64,000 nucleotides of DNA from Pseudomonas caricapapayae (GCF_001400735.1 NZ_LJPW01000089.1:1-64000); one strand, 5' to 3'. Positions 25,792-35,537 are shown, counted from the stretch's first letter. The notes: generated by a model from the letters alone, not told the origin. Numbers and translations are program-made.

Positions 25792-26097
25792 ATGGCCAAG
25801 AAGAGCATGAAGAACCGTGAGCTGAAGCGTCAGCTCACTGTTGCCAAGTACGCCAAGAAGCGTGCAGAGCTGAAAGCTATCATCGTTGATCTGAACGCAA
25901 GTCCAGAAGCGCGTTGGGAAGCTACCGTAGCCCTGCAGAAGCAACCACGTGACGCAAGCGCTGCGCGCATGCGTAACCGTTGCCGCATCACTGGTCGTCC
26001 ACACGGCGTCTATCGCAAGTTCGGCCTTGGCCGTAACAAGCTGCGTGAAGCTGCTATGCGTGGCGACGTACCAGGTCTGGTCAAAGCCAGCTGGTAA
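25792..26097 (+). CDS. rpsN: 30S ribosomal protein S14 (zinc-independent type)
   Basis: S14 is a 30S head protein. The 101-residue product starts at the ATG at 25792 ([19 protein letters not shown]); the frame is open to 25726 in rplE but that extension is not family sequence. The C-terminal core [20 protein letters not shown] lacks the paired CXXC motifs of the zinc form, so this is the long C-minus type that does not need zinc. A 214-base gap with a hairpin and promoter follows, which is unusual within this otherwise dense operon. Confidence 0.97.
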
Positions 26098-26161
26098 GGC
26101 GCACCTCTCGTTTCGTCCTGATCGATTGCGCGAGTCATCGGTCGGGATGAAGCTTGAATTT

Positions 26162-26189
26162 GAATCAAGCCCCTTTTGGGGCTTGATTC
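26162..26189 (+). terminator. Perfect 12-bp hairpin inside the spc operon
   Basis: GAATCAAGCCCC (26162-26173) and GGGGCTTGATTC (26178-26189) are perfectly complementary around a TTTT loop. The following ATTTCT is only weakly T-rich, so it may be a partial terminator, an RNA-stability or pausing element. Its right arm contains the -35 box of the promoter listed next. Another imperfect hairpin (about 26117-26148) lies upstream. Confidence 0.65.
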
Positions 26190-26211
26190 ATTTCTGGGGT
26201 AAGACTAGAAT
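26183..26211 (+). promoter_or_regulatory. Internal promoter upstream of rpsH
   Basis: TTGATT (26183-26188), a 17-base spacer and TAGAAT (26206-26211), with the predicted start near 26218 and a leader of about 94 bases to rpsH. The -35 lies inside the descending arm of the preceding hairpin. It would give the distal spc genes (rpsH to rpmJ) their own transcription. Confidence 0.62.
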
Positions 26212-26311
26212 TGCCGGCTCGCCTGAGCCCGTGTTTTTACGTGCCCGGAAGTTCTCGGCGATCAAGCTGTAGCCGCAAGGCTAATTATTTTGTTTTAGGA
26301 GCGTCTAGCCC

Positions 26312-26704
26312 ATGAGTATGCAGGACCCGTTAGCGGACATGCTAACTCGTATCCGTAATGCCCAGATGGCTGAAAAGCCCGTCGTAAGCATGCCATCTTC
26401 CACGTTGAAGGTTGCTGTAGCTAAAGTCCTGAAGGACGAAGGCTACATTGCGGGTTATCAGATCAGCAGCGAAGTTAAATCCTCGCTGTCCATCGAGCTT
26501 AAGTACTTCGAAGGCCGTCCGGTCATTGAAGAGGTTAAGCGCGTCAGCCGCCCAGGCTTGCGTCAGTACAAGTCCTCCGATGATCTGCCGAAAGTTCGTG
26601 GCGGTCTTGGTGTGTCTATCGTCTCCACCAGTAAAGGTGTGATGACGGATCGTGCTGCGCGCGCTGCCGGTGTCGGTGGCGAAGTGCTTTGCACTGTGTT
26701 CTAA
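26312..26704 (+). CDS. rpsH: 30S ribosomal protein S8
   Basis: S8 binds the central domain of 16S rRNA and in E. coli represses the spc operon. The 130-residue protein begins [21 protein letters not shown] and ends with the signature [20 protein letters not shown] and [16 protein letters not shown] box precedes the ATG. It is the first gene after the long spc-operon gap, and so the first to be expressed from the internal promoter. Confidence 0.97.
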   Translation: MSMQDPLADMLTRIRNAQMAEKPVVSMPSSTLKVAVAKVLKDEGYIAGYQISSEVKSSLSIELKYFEGRPVIEEVKRVSRPGLRQYKSSDDLPKVRGGLGVSIVSTSKGVMTDRAARAAGVGGEVLCTVF

Positions 26705-26716
26705 GGGGGGATAAGC

Positions 26717-27250
26717 ATGTCACGCGTAGCTAAGAACCCCGTTAAGTTGCCATCCGGCGTCGAAGTCAAACTCGTCGGTCAGCAGCTTTCGGTGAAGGGT
26801 GCCAAGGGCACTCTGGTACTGAACATCCATTCGTCCGTTGAGATTGTTGAAGAAGCTGGTGAGCTGCGTTTCGCTGCTCGCAATGGCGATCAACAAACCC
26901 GCGCAATGGCAGGCACCACTCGTGCACTGGTTAACAACATGGTCCAGGGCGTAAGCCAAGGCTTTGAGCGCAAGCTCCAGCTGGTCGGTGTTGGTTACAA
27001 GGCGCAAGCAAAAGGCACGGTCCTGAACCTTGCACTTGGCTTCTCGCACCCGGTGGACTATGAATTGCCGAATGGCATCACCGCTGAGACCCCCAGCCAG
27101 ACCGATATCCTGATTCGCGGTATCGATAAGCAGTTGGTTGGTCAAGTGGCCGCTGAGATCCGCGACTTCCGCCGTCCTGAGCCTTACAAAGGCAAAGGTG
27201 TGCGTTACGCGGACGAAGTCGTCCGCCGTAAAGAAGCCAAGAAGAAGTAG
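26717..27250 (+). CDS. rplF: 50S ribosomal protein L6
   Basis: L6 lies near the sarcin-ricin loop at the factor-binding site and is a late-assembly protein. The 177-residue protein has two homologous domains and ends with the signature [24 protein letters not shown] (family signature [11 protein letters not shown], about residues 155-165). Twelve bases from rpsH and ten from rplR. Confidence 0.97.
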   Translation: MSRVAKNPVKLPSGVEVKLVGQQLSVKGAKGTLVLNIHSSVEIVEEAGELRFAARNGDQQTRAMAGTTRALVNNMVQGVSQGFERKLQLVGVGYKAQAKGTVLNLALGFSHPVDYELPNGITAETPSQTDILIRGIDKQLVGQVAAEIRDFRRPEPYKGKGVRYADEVVRRKEAKKK

Positions 27251-27260
27251 GGCATAGCAA

Positions 27261-27611
27261 ATGACCGTCAAAAAAGTTACCCGACTGCGTCGCGCTCGCA
27301 AAGCACGCCTGAAAATGCACGAGCTGGAAGTCGTGCGTCTCTGCGTGCACCGCTCTTCGCAGCACATTTATGCCCAGGTCATTTCGGCCGACGGCAGCAA
27401 AGTCCTGGCAAGCGCCTCGACTTTGGACAAAGAACTGCGTGATGGCGCCACTGGCAACATCGACGCGGCCACTAAGGTTGGCAAGCTGGTCGCCGAGCGC
27501 GCGAAAGCCGCGGGTGTATCGCAAGTCGCTTTCGACCGTTCTGGCTTCAAGTACCACGGCCGTGTCAAAGCGCTGGCTGATGCTGCTCGTGAAGGCGGGC
27601 TGGAGTTCTAA
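27261..27611 (+). CDS. rplR: 50S ribosomal protein L18
   Basis: L18 binds 5S rRNA with L5 in the central protuberance. The 116-residue protein has a basic N terminus ([16 protein letters not shown]) that contacts 5S rRNA and a globular domain with [16 protein letters not shown] and ending [20 protein letters not shown]. Only three bases separate it from rpsE. Confidence 0.97.
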   Translation: MTVKKVTRLRRARKARLKMHELEVVRLCVHRSSQHIYAQVISADGSKVLASASTLDKELRDGATGNIDAATKVGKLVAERAKAAGVSQVAFDRSGFKYHGRVKALADAAREGGLEF

Positions 27612-27614
27612 GTT

Positions 27615-28115
27615 ATGTCAAATCACGACCAAAAACGCGACGAAGGCTACATCGAGAAGCTGGTTCAAGTTAACCGCGTGGCCAAAACCGTAAAAGGCGG
27701 CCGTATCTTCACTTTCACTGCGTTGACCGTAGTGGGTGATGGTAAAGGGCGCGTTGGCTTCGGCCGTGGCAAGTCACGTGAAGTGCCTGCTGCAATCCAG
27801 AAGGCGATGGAAGCTGCTCGTCGCAACATGATTCAGGTTGATCTGAACGGCACAACCCTGCAGTACGCGATGAAGTCTGCTCATGGCGCCTCCAAGGTGT
27901 ACATGCAGCCTGCTTCTGAAGGTACCGGTATCATCGCTGGCGGCGCAATGCGCGCAGTGCTGGAAGTTGCTGGTGTCCAGAACGTATTGGCCAAGTGCTA
28001 CGGTTCGACTAACCCTGTAAACGTGGTTCACGCCACTTTCAAGGGTTTGAAGGGCATGCAGTCTCCTGAGTCGATCGCTGCCAAACGTGGCAAGCGTGTT
28101 GAGGAGATCATCTGA
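27615..28115 (+). CDS. rpsE: 30S ribosomal protein S5
   Basis: S5 sits at the mRNA entry channel and influences decoding accuracy. The 166-residue protein contains the double-stranded-RNA-binding-like N-terminal domain with the signature region [20 protein letters not shown] and [14 protein letters not shown], and a C-terminal domain with [20 protein letters not shown]. rpmD starts two bases after the stop. Confidence 0.98.
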   Translation: MSNHDQKRDEGYIEKLVQVNRVAKTVKGGRIFTFTALTVVGDGKGRVGFGRGKSREVPAAIQKAMEAARRNMIQVDLNGTTLQYAMKSAHGASKVYMQPASEGTGIIAGGAMRAVLEVAGVQNVLAKCYGSTNPVNVVHATFKGLKGMQSPESIAAKRGKRVEEII

Positions 28116-28117
28116 TC

Positions 28118-28294
28118 ATGGCTACCGTTAAAGTAACGCTGATCAAAAGCATGACCGGCCGCATCCCTAACCACAGACTGTGCGTTAAGGGTTTGGGTCT
28201 GCGTCGCATCGGTCACACTGTAGAAGTGCTGGATACTCCCGAAAATCGCGGGATGATCAACAAGGCTTACTACATGCTGCGAGTCGAGGGTTAA
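28118..28294 (+). CDS. rpmD: 50S ribosomal protein L30
   Basis: L30 is a small 23S rRNA-binding protein. The 58-residue product starts at the ATG at 28118 and reads [20 protein letters not shown], then [21 protein letters not shown] and ends YYMLRVEG, matching the bacterial L30 family over its whole length. It is only two bases after rpsE and three before rplO, the standard spc-operon position. Confidence 0.96.
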   Translation: MATVKVTLIKSMTGRIPNHRLCVKGLGLRRIGHTVEVLDTPENRGMINKAYYMLRVEG

Positions 28295-28297
28295 TCG

Positions 28298-28732
28298 ATG
28301 AAACTCAATGATCTGAGTCCAGCGCCGGGTTCCCGTCGCGAAAAGCATCGTCCGGGCCGTGGTATCGGTAGTGGTTTGGGCAAGACCGGTGGCCGTGGCC
28401 ACAAAGGTCAAAGCTCCCGCTCCGGTGGCACAATCGCTCCGGGCTTTGAGGGCGGCCAACAGCCGCTGCATCGTCGCCTGCCAAAATTCGGTTTCGTTTC
28501 TCTGAAAGCCATGGATCGCGCAGAAGTGCGTTTGTCCGAGCTGGCTAAAGTGGAAGGCGACATCGTAACTGTGCAGTCCCTGAAAGATGCCAACGTGATT
28601 AACCAGAACGTTCAGCGTGTGAAAATCATGCTGTCGGGCGAAGTTACTCGCGCTGTCACTATCAAGGGTATCGCCGCCACCAAAGGTGCGCGTGCGGCTA
28701 TCGAAGCAGCTGGCGGCAAGTTCGAGGAATAA
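28298..28732 (+). CDS. rplO: 50S ribosomal protein L15
   Basis: L15 is a core assembly protein of the 50S subunit. The 144-residue protein has the long glycine- and arginine-rich N-terminal extension ([20 protein letters not shown], residues about 18-37) that threads into 23S rRNA, and a globular C-terminal domain. The secY start codon follows immediately after its stop. Confidence 0.97.
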   Translation: MKLNDLSPAPGSRREKHRPGRGIGSGLGKTGGRGHKGQSSRSGGTIAPGFEGGQQPLHRRLPKFGFVSLKAMDRAEVRLSELAKVEGDIVTVQSLKDANVINQNVQRVKIMLSGEVTRAVTIKGIAATKGARAAIEAAGGKFEE

Positions 28733-30067
28733 ATGGCTAAGCAAGGTGCTCTCTCAGCGCTCGGCAAAGGCGGTATGTCTGAACTCTGGGCTCGTCTGCG
28801 TTTTCTGTTCCTGGCGATTATCGTCTACCGAATAGGCGCACACATCCCGGTTCCAGGTATCAACCCGGACCGACTCGCAGAACTGTTTCGACAGAATGAG
28901 GGGACCATTCTTAGCTTGTTCAACATGTTTTCCGGTGGCGCACTGGAGCGGATGAGCATCTTTGCATTGGGGATCATGCCGTACATTTCGGCATCGATCA
29001 TCATGCAGCTGATGACCGCCGTCAGTCCGCAACTGGAGCAGTTGAAGAAGGAAGGTGAAGCTGGCCGTCGCAAGATAAGCCAGTACACCCGCTATGGCAC
29101 CGTTGTCCTGGCTCTTGTCCAAGCTATCGGCATGTCCGTTGGTCTGGCGAGTCAGGGCGTCGCGTTTTCTGGCGACCTGGGTTTCCACTTTGTGGCCGTA
29201 ACTACCTTCGTGGCAGGTGCGATGTTCATGATGTGGCTGGGTGAGCAGATTACCGAGCGCGGTGTCGGCAACGGTATCTCGATGCTGATTTTCGCAGGTA
29301 TCGTAGCTGGTCTTCCGAGAGCAATAGGGCAGTCTTTCGAGTCTGCACGTCAGGGTGATATCAATATCTTCGCTCTGGTTGCTATCGGTTTGCTGGCAGT
29401 AGCGATCATCGGTTTTGTGGTGTTCATTGAGCGTGGTCAGCGTCGAATCGCTGTTCACTACGCCAAGCGTCAGCAGGGCCGCAAGGTCTTCGCTGCGCAG
29501 GCAAGCCACCTGCCGCTGAAAGTGAACATGGCCGGCGTTATTCCGGCCATCTTCGCGAGCAGCATTTTGCTGTTCCCGGCTTCGTTGGGGTCCTGGTTCG
29601 GTCAGTCTGAAGGTCTGGGCTGGTTGCAGGACATCTCGCAGTCGATCGCTCCTGGTCAGCCGTTGAATATTCTGCTGTTTAGTGCAGGGATTATTTTCTT
29701 CTGCTTCTTCTATACGGCGTTGATGTTCAATCCGAAAGACGTAGCGGAAAACCTGAAGAAGTCCGGTGCCTTTATTCCGGGTATTCGTCCAGGTGAGCAG
29801 TCGGCGCGCTATATTGATGGCGTTCTGACTCGCTTGACCATGTTCGGTGCTCTATATATGACGGCCGTGTGCCTGCTTCCCCAGTTTCTGGTGGTTGCGG
29901 CAAACGTTCCGTTCTACCTTGGCGGGACCTCGTTGCTGATCGTGGTCGTGGTTGTGATGGACTTTATGTCGCAAGTGCAATCTCACCTCGTTTCGCACCA
30001 GTATGAATCCCTGATGAAGAAAGCCAACCTGAAGGGCTACGGTGGCAGCGGCGGTATGCTGCGCTGA
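28733..30067 (+). CDS. secY: Preprotein translocase subunit SecY
   Basis: SecY forms the protein-conducting channel of SecYEG in the inner membrane. The 444-residue protein has ten predicted transmembrane helices; recognisable segments include the plug region near [31 protein letters not shown] sequence (about residues 60-90), [12 protein letters not shown] and the cytoplasmic loop with [15 protein letters not shown] residues (here [19 protein letters not shown]). The position between rplO and rpmJ is universal in proteobacteria. No gap exists between rplO and secY, so translation is coupled. Confidence 0.98.
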
Positions 30068-30095
30068 AGCACCCCTAAGGTTCGAGGAGTTGGTG

Positions 30096-30212
30096 ATGAA
30101 AGTTCGTGCATCGGTGAAAAAGCTGTGCCGTAACTGCAAGATTATTCGCCGCGAAGGTGTGGTTCGAGTAATTTGCAGCGCGGAACCACGTCATAAGCAG
30201 CGCCAAGGCTGA
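30096..30212 (+). CDS. rpmJ: 50S ribosomal protein L36 (zinc-binding type)
   Basis: L36 is the smallest ribosomal protein. The 38-residue product starts at the ATG at 30096 after a GAGGAG box. It carries a complete zinc site (C11, C14, C27 and H33), so it is the C-plus paralogue; pseudomonads often also have a zinc-free paralogue elsewhere, which is not in this window. A terminator follows 18 bases after the stop and closes the spc operon. Confidence 0.96.
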
Positions 30213-30230
30213 TTGTGATTTGTGCTTAAG

Positions 30231-30260
30231 CCCAGCAGCTAGTGCGCTGCTGGGTTGATT
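30231..30260 (+). terminator. Intrinsic terminator between spc and alpha operons
   Basis: CCCAGCAGC (30231-30239) pairs with GCTGCTGGG (30246-30254) around a six-base loop, followed by the moderately T-rich TTGATTATTTG. That T-rich tract is also the -35 box of the next promoter, so the two elements are fused back to back. Confidence 0.75.
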
Positions 30261-30283
30261 ATTTGTTACTACAGCGATATTAT
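30255..30283 (+). promoter_or_regulatory. Promoter of the alpha operon (rpsM to rplQ)
   Basis: TTGATT (30255-30260), 17-base spacer and TATTAT (30278-30283), followed by a GC-rich discriminator (CTCGCGCCC). The start near 30290 leaves a leader of about 53 bases, where S4 autoregulation would act if conserved. Confidence 0.78.
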
Positions 30284-30342
30284 CTCGCGCCCTATTTCTT
30301 GGCTTCCGGGGCGTAGGTAGCTGTCAATTGGAGTCCCACTGA

Positions 30343-30699
30343 ATGGCCCGTATTGCAGGCGTTAACATTCCAGATAACAAGCATACTGTTATCTCGCTGA
30401 CCTACATCTATGGTGTTGGTCGCACCACTGCACAGAAAATTTGTGCAACCACCGGTGTAAACCCGGCGGTGAAAATCAAAGATCTGAGCGACGAGCAGAT
30501 TGAACAGCTGCGTGGCGAAGTGGCGAAGTTCACCACTGAAGGTGACCTGCGTCGCGAAATCAACATGAAAATCAAGCGCTTGATGGACCTGGGCTGCTAC
30601 CGCGGTCTGCGTCATCGTCGGGGTCTTCCAGTACGCGGTCAGCGTACCAAGACCAACGCGCGTACTCGCAAAGGTCCGCGTAAGCCGATCCGCAAGTAA
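30343..30699 (+). CDS. rpsM: 30S ribosomal protein S13
   Basis: S13 is a 30S head protein that forms bridges with the 50S subunit and touches the P-site tRNA. The 118-residue protein begins [20 protein letters not shown], has the helix-two-turns-helix region around [11 protein letters not shown], and ends in a very basic tail ([17 protein letters not shown]) that reaches the tRNA. It is the first gene of the alpha operon. Confidence 0.98.
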   Translation: MARIAGVNIPDNKHTVISLTYIYGVGRTTAQKICATTGVNPAVKIKDLSDEQIEQLRGEVAKFTTEGDLRREINMKIKRLMDLGCYRGLRHRRGLPVRGQRTKTNARTRKGPRKPIRK

Positions 30700-30729
30700 T
30701 CGCACCAGCGCAACGACAGGAATTTAGTC

Positions 30730-31119
30730 ATGGCAAAACCTGCTGCTCGTCCTCGTAAAAAAGTTAAAAAGACAGTGGTTGATGGCATCGCCCACATCCA
30801 CGCGTCGTTTAACAACACAATCGTCACCATTACCGATCGTCAAGGTAACGCTCTTTCTTGGGCTACCTCCGGCGGTTCGGGTTTCCGTGGTTCGCGCAAG
30901 TCCACCCCGTTCGCTGCTCAAGTAGCTGCTGAACGTGCTGGTCAAGCTGCGCTGGAGTACGGTCTGAAGAACCTCGACGTCAATGTCAAGGGTCCAGGCC
31001 CAGGTCGTGAATCCGCTGTCCGTGCATTGAACGGCTGTGGCTATAAGATCGCCAGCATCACCGACGTGACGCCAATCCCGCACAACGGGTGCCGTCCGCC
31101 GAAGAAGCGCCGCGTGTAA
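30730..31119 (+). CDS. rpsK: 30S ribosomal protein S11
   Basis: S11 forms part of the platform near the mRNA exit and the E site. The 129-residue protein contains [19 protein letters not shown] and the C-terminal signature region [17 protein letters not shown]. It is separated by 30 bases from rpsM and 18 from rpsD, each gap with a ribosome-binding site. Confidence 0.98.
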   Translation: MAKPAARPRKKVKKTVVDGIAHIHASFNNTIVTITDRQGNALSWATSGGSGFRGSRKSTPFAAQVAAERAGQAALEYGLKNLDVNVKGPGPGRESAVRALNGCGYKIASITDVTPIPHNGCRPPKKRRV

Positions 31120-31137
31120 TCCAGGAGACTGTAAGAA

Positions 31138-31758
31138 ATGGCTCGTTACATTGGTCCAAAATGCAAACTTGCTCGTCGTGAAGGCACCGATCTCTTTCTG
31201 AAGAGCGGCGTTCGCGCTATCGAATCCAAGTGCAACATCGAAGCAGCTCCAGGTATCCACGGCCAACGCCGCGGTCGCCAGTCCGATTACGGTACTCAGC
31301 TGCGTGAAAAGCAAAAAGTCCGTCGTATCTACGGCGTTCTCGAGCGTCAGTTCAGCGGCTACTACAAAGAAGCCGCCGGCAAGAAAGGTGCAACAGGCGA
31401 GAACCTGCTGCAACTGCTCGAATGCCGTCTGGACAACGTTGTATACCGCATGGGCTTCGGCTCGACGCGTGCCGAATCCCGTCAATTGGTTTCGCACAAG
31501 TCGGTCAGCGTAAACGGCAAAACCGTTAACGTTCCTTCTTATCAGGTTCGTGCTGGCGACGTTGTTGCTATCCGCGAAAAAGCTAAGAATCAGCTGCGTA
31601 TTGTCCAGGCTCTCGATCTGTGTGCCCAACGTGGCCGCGTAGAATGGGTAGAAGTAGACACTGAGAAGAAATCGGGCGTTTTCAAGAACGTTCCAGCTCG
31701 CAGTGATCTATCCGCCGACATCAACGAAAGCCTGATTGTCGAGCTCTACTCCAAGTAA
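31138..31758 (+). CDS. rpsD: 30S ribosomal protein S4
   Basis: S4 nucleates assembly of the 30S body, affects decoding accuracy and represses the alpha operon in E. coli. The 206-residue protein begins [20 protein letters not shown]. The S4 RNA-binding domain is near residues 95-155 ([20 protein letters not shown], then [15 protein letters not shown]). Only two N-terminal cysteines (C9 and C32) remain, so it is the zinc-free type. The stop is 22 bases before rpoA. Confidence 0.98.
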   Translation: MARYIGPKCKLARREGTDLFLKSGVRAIESKCNIEAAPGIHGQRRGRQSDYGTQLREKQKVRRIYGVLERQFSGYYKEAAGKKGATGENLLQLLECRLDNVVYRMGFGSTRAESRQLVSHKSVSVNGKTVNVPSYQVRAGDVVAIREKAKNQLRIVQALDLCAQRGRVEWVEVDTEKKSGVFKNVPARSDLSADINESLIVELYSK

Positions 31759-31780
31759 GGGCTAGAAAATAGGTGCATCC

Positions 31781-32782
31781 ATGCAGATTTCGGTAAATGA
31801 GTTCCTGACACCCCGCCATATTGATGTGCAGGTTGTCAGTCCAACCCGCGCCAAAATCACTCTCGAGCCTCTCGAGCGTGGTTTCGGCCATACCCTGGGC
31901 AACGCGCTTCGCCGCATTTTGTTGTCCTCCATGCCCGGCTGTGCAGTAGTCGAGGCCGAGATTGACGGTGTACTCCATGAGTACAGCGCCATCGAAGGTG
32001 TACAGGAAGACGTCATTGAAATCCTGTTGAACCTTAAAGGTCTGGCTATCAAGCTGCACGGTCGAGACGAAGTTACGCTGACCTTGTCGAAGAAGGGTTC
32101 GGGGGTGGTTACCGCTGCCGATATTCAGCTGGATCATGATGTCGAGATCGTTAACCCCGATCACGTAATCGCTAACCTGGCGTCTAACGGCGTCTTGAAC
32201 ATGAAGCTCACCGTAGCTCGTGGTCGTGGTTATGAGCCGGCAGACTCGCGTCAAAGCGATGAAGACGAAAGCCGCAGCATTGGTCGCTTGCAGCTTGACT
32301 CTTCGTTCAGCCCGGTTCGCCGTATCGCATACGTGGTGGAAAACGCCCGTGTCGAGCAGCGTACTAACCTGGACAAGCTGGTTATTGATCTGGAAACCAA
32401 CGGTACTCTGGACCCTGAAGAGGCTATCCGTCGCGCTGCAACCATTCTGCAACAGCAGTTGGCTGCGTTCGTGGACCTCAAAGGCGACAGCGAACCAGTG
32501 GTAATCGAACAGGAAGACGAGATCGATCCGATCCTGCTTCGTCCGGTTGACGATTTGGAACTGACCGTGCGTTCGGCCAACTGCCTTAAGGCGGAGAACA
32601 TCTACTACATCGGCGATCTGATTCAGCGCACCGAAGTAGAGCTGTTGAAGACTCCGAACCTGGGCAAGAAATCCTTGACCGAGATCAAGGACGTTCTGGC
32701 TTCTCGTGGTCTCTCCCTCGGCATGCGCCTCGACAACTGGCCGCCGGCAAGTCTTAAGAAGGACGACAAGGCTACGGCCTGA
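31781..32782 (+). CDS. rpoA: DNA-directed RNA polymerase subunit alpha
   Basis: The alpha subunit dimerises to start polymerase assembly, and its C-terminal domain contacts activators and UP elements. The 333-residue protein has the N-terminal dimerisation domain with [20 protein letters not shown] (residues about 30-50) and the C-terminal domain from about residue 245, including the DNA-contact segments around [16 protein letters not shown] (here [18 protein letters not shown]) and [13 protein letters not shown] linker rich in glutamate separates the domains. rplQ follows after 41 bases. Confidence 0.99.
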
Positions 32783-32823
32783 TCGTCGTAATCACCGAAC
32801 GCGAGTTTGGTAAGGAATGAACC

Positions 32824-33210
32824 ATGCGTCATCGTAAAAGTGGACGTCACCTGAGCCGTACCAGCTCTCACCGCAAAGCCATGTTTCAAAACATGGCGGT
32901 GTCGCTGTTCGAGCACGAGCTGATCAAAACTACCCTGCCGAAAGCCAAGGAACTGCGTCGCGTTGCCGAGCCGCTGATCACCCTGGCCAAGGAAGACAGC
33001 GTTGCTAACCGTCGTCTGGCTTTCGACCGTACTCGTTCGAAAGAAATCGTCGGCAAGCTGTTCAACGATCTGGGCAAGCGCTATGCAACCCGTCAGGGCG
33101 GCTATCTGCGTATCCTCAAGTGCGGTTTCCGCGCTGGCGACAACGCGCCAATGGCGTACGTCGAGTTGGTTGATCGTCCTGTCGGTGGCTCTGTAGAAGC
33201 TGCTGAATAA
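32824..33210 (+). CDS. rplQ: 50S ribosomal protein L17
   Basis: L17 lies near the tunnel exit. The 128-residue protein begins [20 protein letters not shown] and includes [20 protein letters not shown], the family signature. It is the last gene of the alpha operon and of the ribosomal super-cluster; a terminator lies 20 bases after the stop. Confidence 0.98.
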   Translation: MRHRKSGRHLSRTSSHRKAMFQNMAVSLFEHELIKTTLPKAKELRRVAEPLITLAKEDSVANRRLAFDRTRSKEIVGKLFNDLGKRYATRQGGYLRILKCGFRAGDNAPMAYVELVDRPVGGSVEAAE

Positions 33211-33230
33211 GACATCAGTTTGAACAGAAG

Positions 33231-33255
33231 ACCGGGCCTAGTGCCCGGTTTTTTG
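33231..33255 (+). terminator. Intrinsic terminator after rplQ
   Basis: ACCGGGC (33231-33237) pairs with GCCCGGT (33243-33249) around a five-base loop, followed by a T run. It ends the ribosomal protein cluster. Confidence 0.9.
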
Positions 33256-33377
33256 TTATCCAGGATTTAAAAATCCTATCGATAGTCATGATTTAATGAA
33301 TTCGACGCTGCAATAGCTTTCAACAATACTTCCTTCCGAGCCGATTAGCCGGCTATAGACGCCAGAGGAAGATTTTC
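33256..33377 (+). promoter_or_regulatory. katA upstream region with CTATCGATAG palindrome
   Basis: An AT-rich 122-base gap containing a GGATTT...AAATCC inverted repeat (33263-33275) and a perfect 10-base palindrome CTATCGATAG (33276-33285). ATAG/CTAT elements are building blocks of OxyR sites, but a full four-element OxyR match is not present. An AGAGGAAG ribosome-binding site precedes the katA ATG. Confidence 0.35.
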
Positions 33378-34823
33378 ATGAGCCCCAAGACCCTTACGAC
33401 TGCCAGCGGTGCTCCAGTCGCCGACAACCAGAACTCGCGTTCCGCAGGCCCGCGTGGTCCCTTGCTGCTCGATGATTTCCATCTGATCGAAAAGCTTGCC
33501 CATTTCAATCGTGAGAACATCCCAGAGCGTCGCGTGCACGCCAAGGGATCGGGTGCTCATGGTACGTTCACCGTGACCCGCAACATCAGCCAATACACCA
33601 GTGCCAAGCTGTTCGACACAATTGGCAAGCAGACGCCCGTTTTCCTGCGCTTCTCCACTGTAGGGGGAGAGCGCGGCTCGGCTGATACCGAACGTGACCC
33701 ACGCGGCTTTGCGATCAAGTTTTACACTGAGGAAGGTAACTGGGACATTGTGGGTAACAACACACCGGTGTTTTTCATCCGTGACCCGTTGAAGTTTCCA
33801 GACTTTATCCATACACAGAAGCGCCTTCCGCAAACCAATCTGAAAAGCCCTCAGATGATGTGGGATTTCTGGTCGCATTCACCAGAGGCGCTGCACCAGA
33901 TCACTATTCTGTTCTCGGATCGTGGCATTCCTGATGGCTATCGCCATATGCACGGTTTTGGCAGCCACACCTACAGCCTGATCAGCGCTGCAGGTGAGCG
34001 TCATTGGGTGAAGTGGCACTACAAGACCCGGCAAGGTATCAAGAACCTGACACCGGCCGATGCTGCACGTATTGCTGGCACCGATCCCGATTACGCTCAG
34101 CGTGATCTGTTCACCGCCATCGAAAAAGGTGATTTCCCCAGGTGGCAGGTGTGCATTCAGTTGATGAGCGAAGCTCAGGCTGCTGGTCACCACGAAAACC
34201 CATTCGATGTAACCAAGACCTGGTCGCAGAAAGAGTATCCGCTCATTGAAGTAGGCGAACTGGAACTGAACCGTAACCCGCTCAATTACTTTGCCGAGGT
34301 TGAGCAGGCTGCGTTCGGCCCGAGCAATATGGTGCCGGGCGTTGGCCTGTCGCCGGACCGCATGTTGCAGGGACGCGTATTCGCATACGCTGACGCACAT
34401 CGCTACCGCGTAGGTACCAATCACCAGCAATTGCCGATCAATGCGTCAAGAAACCCTGTCTACAGCTACCAGCGTGACGGCTCGATGGCCTTCGGCAGCA
34501 ATGGTGGTGCGGCCCCGAACTATGAGCCAAACAGCTATTCGGATGCACCGAAAGATGATCCGCGCTACGCAGAGCCTGCGTTGGCTTTGAGCGGCTCGGC
34601 GAATCGTCACGATCACCGTGTTGACGGCGATTATTACAGTCAGGCGGGCAAACTGTTCAACCTGATGAGCATTGATCAAAAAGCGCTGCTGATCAACAAC
34701 ATTGCGGGCGCAATGCAGGGCGTTTCCAGTGATATCGTGAAGCGCCAGTTGCAGCATTTCTACAAGGCTGATCCAGCGTATGGAGAGGGCATAGCCAGCG
34801 CTTTGGGTGCAAAGTCAGGCTGA
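33378..34823 (+). CDS. katA: Heme catalase KatA (clade 3, small subunit)
   Basis: KatA converts hydrogen peroxide to water and oxygen. The 481-residue length and sequence fit the clade 3, NADPH-binding small-subunit catalases. The distal catalytic histidine is H54 ([12 protein letters not shown]), the catalytic asparagine is in VGNNTP (about residue 127), and the proximal heme tyrosine is in [14 protein letters not shown] (about residue 337). No signal peptide is visible, so it is cytoplasmic. In P. aeruginosa the orthologue also sits between rplQ and the bacterioferritin/ferritin gene, and the same order is seen here. A terminator follows its stop. Confidence 0.95.
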   Translation: MSPKTLTTASGAPVADNQNSRSAGPRGPLLLDDFHLIEKLAHFNRENIPERRVHAKGSGAHGTFTVTRNISQYTSAKLFDTIGKQTPVFLRFSTVGGERGSADTERDPRGFAIKFYTEEGNWDIVGNNTPVFFIRDPLKFPDFIHTQKRLPQTNLKSPQMMWDFWSHSPEALHQITILFSDRGIPDGYRHMHGFGSHTYSLISAAGERHWVKWHYKTRQGIKNLTPADAARIAGTDPDYAQRDLFTAIEKGDFPRWQVCIQLMSEAQAAGHHENPFDVTKTWSQKEYPLIEVGELELNRNPLNYFAEVEQAAFGPSNMVPGVGLSPDRMLQGRVFAYADAHRYRVGTNHQQLPINASRNPVYSYQRDGSMAFGSNGGAAPNYEPNSYSDAPKDDPRYAEPALALSGSANRHDHRVDGDYYSQAGKLFNLMSIDQKALLINNIAGAMQGVSSDIVKRQLQHFYKADPAYGEGIASALGAKSG

Positions 34824-34840
34824 GTCGAAGTGAGAAACAG

Positions 34841-34865
34841 AACCGCCCTCATTTGGGCGGTTTTT
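34841..34865 (+). terminator. Intrinsic terminator after katA
   Basis: AACCGCCC (34841-34848) pairs with GGGCGGTT (34855-34862) around TCATTT, with a T run to 34865. It separates katA from the ferritin gene. Confidence 0.88.
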
Positions 34866-34977
34866 CGCTTCTTAACGGCGTAATTTCGCCACTTTTCGTC
34901 GGTTTATTGCGTTTTTCTGAGTGACCTCGCGCGGCGCTTGGTTCAAACTATCGGCTTTGAAGCAGGAGTCTGGTGCG

Positions 34978-35442
34978 ATGCAAGGCCACCCGGAAGTAAT
35001 CGATTACCTCAACACGTTGCTCACGGGCGAACTGGCTGCTCGTGACCAGTATTTCGTTCACTCACGCATGTACGAAGACTGGGGCTTTTCCAAGCTCTAC
35101 GAACGTATCAACCATGAGATGGAAGAAGAGGCGCAACATGCCGATGCGCTGATGCGCCGTATCCTGATGCTCGAAGGCACACCGCGCATGCGCCCGGATG
35201 ATCTCGACGTCGGCACCACGGTACCTGAGATGCTCGCCAGCGATCTGCGTCTGGAATACAAGGTTCGCGCTGCACTATGCAAAGGCATCGAGCTCTGTGA
35301 GCTGCACAGTGACTACGTGACCCGTGAAATCCTGCGCGTGCAGCTGGCTGACACGGAGGAAGACCATACCTATTGGCTTGAACAGCAGATGGGTCTGATC
35401 AAGTCCATTGGTCTTCAGAACTACCTGCAATCGCAGTTCTGA
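34978..35442 (+). CDS. ftnA: Bacterioferritin-like ferritin without the heme-binding methionine (FtnA type)
   Basis: A 154-residue four-helix iron-storage protein. Start at the ATG at 34978 gives [20 protein letters not shown], with CAGGAG just upstream. The ferroxidase ligands E18, E51, H54, E93, E127 and H130 are all present, so it should oxidise and store iron. The residue equivalent to the heme-ligating Met52 of E. coli bacterioferritin is alanine here ([12 protein letters not shown]), so it should not bind heme. This matches the P. aeruginosa protein next to katA, which was renamed from bacterioferritin A to ferritin A. Adjacency to catalase suggests a joint role in iron and peroxide defence. 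Confidence 0.88.
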   Translation: MQGHPEVIDYLNTLLTGELAARDQYFVHSRMYEDWGFSKLYERINHEMEEEAQHADALMRRILMLEGTPRMRPDDLDVGTTVPEMLASDLRLEYKVRAALCKGIELCELHSDYVTREILRVQLADTEEDHTYWLEQQMGLIKSIGLQNYLQSQF

Positions 35443-35456
35443 TTCAGTCGCTCACA

Positions 35457-35493
35457 AAAAAGCTCCTGCACTTGCGTGACAGGAGCTTTTTTG
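35457..35493. terminator. Bidirectional terminator between ftnA and uvrA
   Basis: AGCTCCTG (35461-35468) pairs with CAGGAGCT (35480-35487), flanked by an A run before and a T run after. ftnA and uvrA converge here, so the hairpin can end both transcripts. Confidence 0.9.
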
Positions 35494-35537
35494 TATCCGG
35501 GTTCGACTCATGCCGAACCCGTTTTTCATCACACTCG

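Noticed and set aside
33276..33285. Full OxyR binding site upstream of katA
   Set aside because: Only one CTATCGATAG palindrome is present; the four spaced ATAG/CTAT elements of a full site are not.
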